A stretch of DNA of 61,812 nt. Source: DAOVRD01 sp964521715. GTDB taxonomy: Bacteria > Planctomycetota > Brocadiia > SM23-32. Shown here one piece after another: positions 57,721-61,812 of the stretch. A program made the position numbers and the translations under genes. The stretch lies in the NCBI GenBank assembly GCA_964521715.1, contig CAZFSS010000022.1, positions 1 through 61,812 of the forward strand, read 5' to 3'. Under the pieces are notes generated by a model. The model was given only the letters and a program-made list of their open reading frames with translations, did no database searches and had not been told where the DNA came from. The number at the start of each line of letters is the position of its first letter. The first letter of the stretch is position 1.

Positions 57721-59406
57721 CTACACGCGCCGCGAACGCAAGATGCCCACCACGAGCCAGATGCCGAGCACCAGACCGAACAGGAAGCCCACCAACCCAA
57801 GCACGCTGACGCGCGAGCCGAGCACGCTGATGGCGCCGACCTCCGCCTCCAGCAGGACGGAGGAAGCCAGGATGATGGCCGCCAGGATGATGCTGAGCGA
57901 GAGGCGGTTGCCCGTCTGGTCGAGTTCGGTGAGGCCCTTCTCGAACCCCTCGTGGCGGATGGTGAACTCGAAGAGGCCCCTCTGGAGCTTCTGCATCAGC
58001 CGGCGGACCTCGCGCGGCCCCTCCGTCACCAGGCTGCCCAGATGGTAGCCTCCCGTGGTCAGGCTGCGCCGCAGCCCGGTCAGAGACAGCTTCTGCCGCA
58101 GGAGCTCTCCCCCGTAGGGGGCCGCCAGGGAGGCCACGTTCAGGCTCGGGTCCAGCCGCGTGACGATGCCGCTGATGACCACCAGAGCCCTGCCCATGAG
58201 GACGAAGTCGCGCGGCACCTCCATCCTGTACCTCCGGATGACGTTCATCACGTCCTGGAAGGAGCGCTGGAAGTCCAGCTTGTCCAGAGGCACGCTGCTA
58301 TAGCGGTCCAGCAGCCCGACCAGCTCTCCGCGCAGTTCGTCAGCCTGCCGGTCGTCCGGCAGATGCCCGATCTCGGTCAGCACCTCCGCGACGAGTTCGA
58401 GCTGGCCGTTGCCCAGGGCCAGGAGGCAGACGCCCAGGTTCCGGCGCAACTGGGAGTTGACGTTCCCGACCAGGCCGAAGTCCAGAAGCCCCACGCGGCC
58501 GCTCCGCGTCACCAGGATGTTGCCCGGATGGGGGTCGCCGTGGAAGACGCCCATAATGAAGAACTGCCGTAGGTAGACGTCCATGATCGTGCGCGCAAGC
58601 TCGCTGCGGTCCCAGGGCACCTGCTCCTGGTCCAGCATCTCCCCCAGGTGCGTGCCCTCCATGCGCCGCATCGTCAGCACGCGCTCCGTCGTGTAGTCCC
58701 AAAACACCTCGGGGATCTCGATCCGGGCGTCGTCCTTGAAGCTCTCCCGGAACTTGTGCGTGTAGGCCGCCTCCGCGATGAAGTCCAGTTCCCGGTTGAT
58801 GGCCTTGGCGAACTCGTCGGCCAGCATCGGCAGCCGCAGGGGGCGGAACTCCTCGACGCGGTCGGCCTGAGCGGCCAGGAACGTCAGTATCGCCACGTCG
58901 TCTTCGATGATCCGCTCGATGCGGGGGCGCCGCACCTTCACCACGACGGGCGTTCCGTCCCGCAGCGTGGCGTCGTGGATCTGGGCGATGGAGCCGCTGC
59001 CGCGCGGCTCGTCATGAAACTCGCCGAAGCACTCCTCAACGGGCGCGCCCAGCTCCTCGGCCAGTATGTTCCTCGAGACCTCCCCGGAGAACGGCGCCAC
59101 GTGGTGACAGATGCGTCCGAGCTCCCGGATGTAGTCGTCAGGCAGGATGTCGGGGCGGGTGGACAGCATCTGGCCGAACTTCACGAAGGTCGGCCCCAGC
59201 TCCTCCAGCACGGCGGCGAACCGCGCTGCCAGCTCCTCCGGGCGGGCCTCCCTGGCCTCCCGCCCCAGGTGGAGCCACCCCGGCACGTAACGCTGCAGGT
59301 CCATGCGCCCCAGCAGGAAGCCCAGGCCGTGCGCGGCCGCCCTGCGGGCGATGTGGCCCATGCGCCGCACGCGCCGCGGCCCTTTGAGGATCGAGCTGAT
59401 CTTCAC
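57721..59406 (-). CDS. UbiB/ABC1/AarF family atypical kinase
   Basis: A 561-residue atypical protein-kinase-like protein. The family K-x-G-Q motif is K76-F-G-Q79 in FVKFGQML, the nucleotide loop is GSGSIAQIHDA, the lysine is in PVVVKVRRPR, the catalytic loop HGDPHPGNILV and the metal motif LLDFGLVG. Two membrane segments lie at the C-terminus (AIILASSVLL and LVGFLFGLVLGIWLVVGIL), as in UbiB. UbiB proteins support coenzyme Q or other isoprenoid quinone synthesis through an ATPase activity. The start is a GTG with GGGGAGGG upstream. Confidence 0.92.
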   Translation of the reverse strand: MKISSILKGPRRVRRMGHIARRAAAHGLGFLLGRMDLQRYVPGWLHLGREAREARPEELAARFAAVLEELGPTFVKFGQMLSTRPDILPDDYIRELGRICHHVAPFSGEVSRNILAEELGAPVEECFGEFHDEPRGSGSIAQIHDATLRDGTPVVVKVRRPRIERIIEDDVAILTFLAAQADRVEEFRPLRLPMLADEFAKAINRELDFIAEAAYTHKFRESFKDDARIEIPEVFWDYTTERVLTMRRMEGTHLGEMLDQEQVPWDRSELARTIMDVYLRQFFIMGVFHGDPHPGNILVTRSGRVGLLDFGLVGNVNSQLRRNLGVCLLALGNGQLELVAEVLTEIGHLPDDRQADELRGELVGLLDRYSSVPLDKLDFQRSFQDVMNVIRRYRMEVPRDFVLMGRALVVISGIVTRLDPSLNVASLAAPYGGELLRQKLSLTGLRRSLTTGGYHLGSLVTEGPREVRRLMQKLQRGLFEFTIRHEGFEKGLTELDQTGNRLSLSIILAAIILASSVLLEAEVGAISVLGSRVSVLGLVGFLFGLVLGIWLVVGILRSRRV

Positions 59407-59443
59407 CGGACCCTCCCCTTCCGCCCCGCCAGGGACACGGGCC

Positions 59444-59471
59444 ATTATAGAGGCTGGGGGCTTCGCGGCAA
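59444..59471 (-). promoter_or_regulatory. Promoter of the UbiB-like gene
   Basis: Minus-strand TTGCCG (59466-59471) and a perfect TATAAT (59444-59449), 16-base spacer, 38 bases before the GTG start. This supports the start choice. Confidence 0.75.
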
Positions 59472-59535
59472 GCGGAATGCCGTCCCGGACCCGCGCCCGA
59501 AGGCTGCCGCGGCATGCAGGCACCCTTGCGGCCCT

Positions 59536-60306
59536 CTACTCCCCCTGGCGGGCGAGTTCCCACAAGCGCAGGTCGCGCATGAACCTGTGGTAGGCCGTGC
59601 CTGCCGCCACCGCCAGGCCCGGAACGCCGTCCAGGAAGCCGAGCCGCAGCACGTAGCTCCGCAGGAAAGCCAGGGGCGGCCTCAGCAGCAGGCCCACCAG
59701 CCCCGCCCGCTTGCCGGCGGCAAAGCGCTCCTGCGCCGCGATCTCGGCGTACTCCCGCGACCGCTCCACGTATTCCATGACGCCCCCGGGGAAGCTGAAG
59801 TGCAGTATGTCGCCTTTCAGCTTCCGCACGCGGCCGGCCACGACGGCCTCGGGGTGAATCTGTTCGCCGGCGATCGAGGCCGCGTTGCGACGGAACAGCC
59901 GGAGCTTGTGCTGGGGATACCAGCCGCCGCGCGTGATCCAGCGGCCCAGGAAGCAGGTCCTGCGGGGGAAGGAGAAACCGTCACACTCCGGCCCGCCCGG
60001 CTGCTCGAACGCCGCCCTGATCTCCGCGACGGCCCGGTCGGTGAGGCGCTCGTCCGCGTCGAGCCACAGGGCCCAGTCGCACGTCGTCTGCTCGAAGGCG
60101 AAGCGCGTCTGCGGCACGTAGCCCGCGAACTCGCGCTGGATGATCCTGTCCGTGTACTCGCCGGCGATCTCGGCCGTGGCGTCCTGACTGAACGAGTCCA
60201 CCACCACCAGCTCGTCCACCCACTTCATGCTCTCCAGGCAGTCGCGTATGGCCCCCTCTTCATTGCAGGTGATGACGAAGCCGGAGATGCTGATGCCGCC
60301 GATCAT
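59536..60306 (-). CDS. Family 2 glycosyltransferase, WaaE/KdtX-like
   Basis: A 256-residue GT-A glycosyltransferase. SGFVITCNEEGAIRDCLESM binds the nucleotide, VDSFSQDATAEIA follows, LWLDADERLT is the DxD metal motif, and FPRRTCFLGRWITRGGWYP with HFSFPGG completes the acceptor region. This motif set matches WaaE/KdtX, which adds beta-1,4-glucose to heptose I of the LPS core. An LPS or related glycolipid role is inferred. It starts one base after the serS stop, so the two genes are coupled. Confidence 0.88.
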   Translation of the reverse strand: MIGGISISGFVITCNEEGAIRDCLESMKWVDELVVVDSFSQDATAEIAGEYTDRIIQREFAGYVPQTRFAFEQTTCDWALWLDADERLTDRAVAEIRAAFEQPGGPECDGFSFPRRTCFLGRWITRGGWYPQHKLRLFRRNAASIAGEQIHPEAVVAGRVRKLKGDILHFSFPGGVMEYVERSREYAEIAAQERFAAGKRAGLVGLLLRPPLAFLRSYVLRLGFLDGVPGLAVAAGTAYHRFMRDLRLWELARQGE

Positions 60307-60307
60307 G

Positions 60308-61585
60308 TTACGCTGGCGCGATGACCTTCTGCCCGCCCATGTATGGCCGCAGGACTTCGGGCACGACGACGGTGCCGTCGCGCTGCTGGTAATCCTCCAG
60401 CACGGCGATGACGGTCCTGGGCAGCGCCAGGCCCGACCCGTTCAGCGTGTGAACGAACTCCGTGCGGTCGCCCCCCGCCGGACGGTAACGGATGTTGGCG
60501 CGGCGGGCCTGGAAGTCGCGGAAGTTGCTGCACGAGCTCACCTCCAGCCACTCCCGGCATCCGGCGGCCCATATCTCGATGTCGAACTTGCGGCACGCGA
60601 CGAAGCTCAGATCGCCCGTGCACATCTCCTTGATGCGATACGGGAGCCCGAGGCCCCTGCACACGTCCTCGGCGTCCGCGATGAGCCGCTCCAGCTCCTC
60701 GTCGGACGTGTCCGGACGGACGTGCTTCATCAGCTCGACCTTGTCGAACTGGTGCCCGCGCTTGATGCCGCGCACGTCCCTGCCGGCGCTCATCTTCTCG
60801 CGGCGGAAGCAGGCCGTGTAGGCGACGTAGTGCCTGGGCAGGTCGGCCTCGTCGAGCACCTCGTCGCGATGCAGGTTCGTCAGCGGCACCTCCGCCGTGG
60901 GGATGAGCCACAGGTCGTCCTCCGCGTCGTGGTAGAGGTTCTCCGCGAACTTCGGCAGGTTGCCCGTTCCCACCAGGCACTTCTCGCTCACCACGAAGGG
61001 CGGGTAGGCTTCCGTGTAGCCGTGCCGCTCGACGTGCAGCTCGAGCATCCAGCTGATGAGGGCGCGCTGGAGCTTCGCCCCGTCGCGCATCAGCACGTAG
61101 AACCTCGACCCGCTCAGCTTCGTCCCCCGCTCGAAGTCCAGTATGCCAAGCTGCGGCCCGAGCTCCCAGTGGGGCTTCGGCTCGAAGTCGAACTCGGGCA
61201 GGTCGCCCTCGACGCGCACGAGCACGTTCTCGCTCTCGTCCGCGCCGACCGGCGCGTCTTCGTGCGGCACGTTCGGGATGCGGAGCATCAGCTCATCGAG
61301 CTCCCCGCGCACCGCGTCCGCCTGCGCGTCGAGCTCTTTGATCCTCTCGCCGACCTCACGCATCCGGGCGATCAGGGCGCCGCGTTCCGGGCCCTCCGGC
61401 ATCTTGGCGATCTGCTTGGACTTCTCGTTCCTCTCAGCCTTGAACTGCTCTCCATGAGTCACCGCCCAACGCCACCGTGCGTCCAGGTCGCGGGCCCGGT
61501 CAATGACGGCCGGATCCTCGCCGACCTTGCGCATGCCGTCTTTGACGAAGTCCGGCCTCTCTCGGATGAGGTTGATGTCCAGCAT
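60308..61585 (-). CDS. serS: Seryl-tRNA synthetase
   Basis: A 425-residue class II aminoacyl-tRNA synthetase. Starting MLDINLIRERPDFV, the first 100 residues form the tRNA-binding coiled coil. Motif 2 is ACFRREKMSAGRDVRGIKRGHQFDKVEL (quoted: AGRDVRGIKRGHQFDKVE) and motif 3 is HTLNGSGLALPRTVIAVLE, binding ATP and serine. PTAEVPLTNLHRDE is the serine-site TAE. Length is normal. It has its own promoter and is the first gene of the pair with the glycosyltransferase. Confidence 0.97.
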   Translation of the reverse strand: MLDINLIRERPDFVKDGMRKVGEDPAVIDRARDLDARWRWAVTHGEQFKAERNEKSKQIAKMPEGPERGALIARMREVGERIKELDAQADAVRGELDELMLRIPNVPHEDAPVGADESENVLVRVEGDLPEFDFEPKPHWELGPQLGILDFERGTKLSGSRFYVLMRDGAKLQRALISWMLELHVERHGYTEAYPPFVVSEKCLVGTGNLPKFAENLYHDAEDDLWLIPTAEVPLTNLHRDEVLDEADLPRHYVAYTACFRREKMSAGRDVRGIKRGHQFDKVELMKHVRPDTSDEELERLIADAEDVCRGLGLPYRIKEMCTGDLSFVACRKFDIEIWAAGCREWLEVSSCSNFRDFQARRANIRYRPAGGDRTEFVHTLNGSGLALPRTVIAVLEDYQQRDGTVVVPEVLRPYMGGQKVIAPA

Positions 61586-61677
61586 CTGCCGAAGCCCTGG
61601 AACGGGAAAGCCAGAAGAAGGCAAGCAGCGCGCCGGCCCCGGGCGGCTGCACGCCCCGCGCCGGCCCGAATGCGATC

Positions 61678-61707
61678 ATGTTACGGGCGGCGCAGCGCGG
61701 AAGTCAA
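61678..61707 (-). promoter_or_regulatory. Promoter of serS
   Basis: Minus-strand TTGACT (61702-61707) and TAACAT (61678-61683) with an 18-base spacer. The leader would be about 85 bases. No T-box structure is evident. Confidence 0.65.
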
Positions 61708-61759
61708 CGGCTCCTCGCCCGCCGCCCCGCCCCGGATGCCCGCGAGGGGTCGTCCGGCT

Positions 61760-61812
61760 AAGAGCCTCTAACAGAATGACCCGTGGCCGCGACGGAGCGG
61801 ATTTCGCCGCAG
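61760..61812. repeat. Terminal inverted repeat, right copy
   Basis: An exact 53-base inverted copy of bases 1-53. The sequence just inside it (61720-61759) does not match the left end. It begins about 175 bases upstream of the serS start. Confidence 0.95.

Noticed and set aside
1..61812. Linear plasmid or phage genome with terminal repeats
   Set aside because: The content is chromosomal (serS, murJ, hisI, mla genes) and there are no replication, capsid or terminase genes.

Overview
This window is a 61.8 kb, GC-rich stretch of bacterial DNA with about 48 protein genes. I see no rRNA, tRNA, CRISPR array, prophage or insertion sequence. The first and last 53 bases are exact inverted copies of each other, which most likely means an assembled contig that stops in the same genomic repeat at both ends. 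The organism is an outer-membrane (diderm) bacterium: there is an Mla-type MCE lipid transporter, an OmpA-family lipoprotein, MurJ, a WaaE-like glycosyltransferase and several lipobox proteins. The gene mix (corrinoid-type MttB and URO-D proteins, GH127, GH2, GH4, DUF4432, PIG-L, ceramidase-like, AGA-type asparaginase) resembles uncultured Planctomycetota and neighbouring phyla such as Hydrogenedentota, Lentisphaerota or Sumerlaeota. That placement is inference. Many genes have sigma-70-like promoters with a -10 close to TATAMT and 16-18 base spacers.

Layout. 0.3-2.8 kb: LemA and DUF2207 membrane pair. 3.0-11.4 kb: a minus-strand operon with its own promoter (11421-11449) running DegT aminotransferase, ceramidase-like, ERCC4/HhH/NucS-like nuclease, PIG-L deacetylase, glycerol-1-phosphate-dehydrogenase-like, GH4, MttB. 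Several of its junctions overlap by 1-4 bases. 11.4-12.4 kb: cold-shock gene with a clear terminator, then a leftover MFS C-terminus. 12.5-25.9 kb: a mostly catabolic region (TIM-barrel flavoprotein, ZIP transporter, sugar or polyol dehydrogenase, M20 amidohydrolase, three glycosidases, NagB-like protein, URO-D protein), including a GH2 enzyme fused to a GNAT acetyltransferase. 25.9-31.9 kb: FAD reductase, lipoprotein with a long leader, glycosylasparaginase, free-standing class III cyclase, ART-HEAT protein, acetylpolyamine amidohydrolase. 32.0-38.2 kb: two adjacent MrfA-type repair helicases and an MrfB-type exonuclease. 38.2-44.1 kb: conserved hypothetical, second URO-D protein, HSDR_N-RAMA nuclease, large secreted protein.

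44.3-61.6 kb is more housekeeping: MurJ; an Sm/Hfq-like protein, OmpA lipoprotein and an HTH-acidic-TM protein on one strand; hisI; HNH endonuclease; a lipoprotein with the mlaE-mlaD-mlaF genes; a YihY/BrkB protein with a TPR-like insertion; a DUF4432 mutarotase-like protein; an UbiB-type kinase; a WaaE-like glycosyltransferase; and serS.

The strongest candidates for something new are architectures: the ERCC4-HhH-NucS-like nuclease inside a sugar operon, the GH2-GNAT fusion, the YihY domain split by a roughly 320-residue helical insertion, and the cyclase/ART-HEAT pair. Functions are assigned by motif recognition only; no database search was possible.
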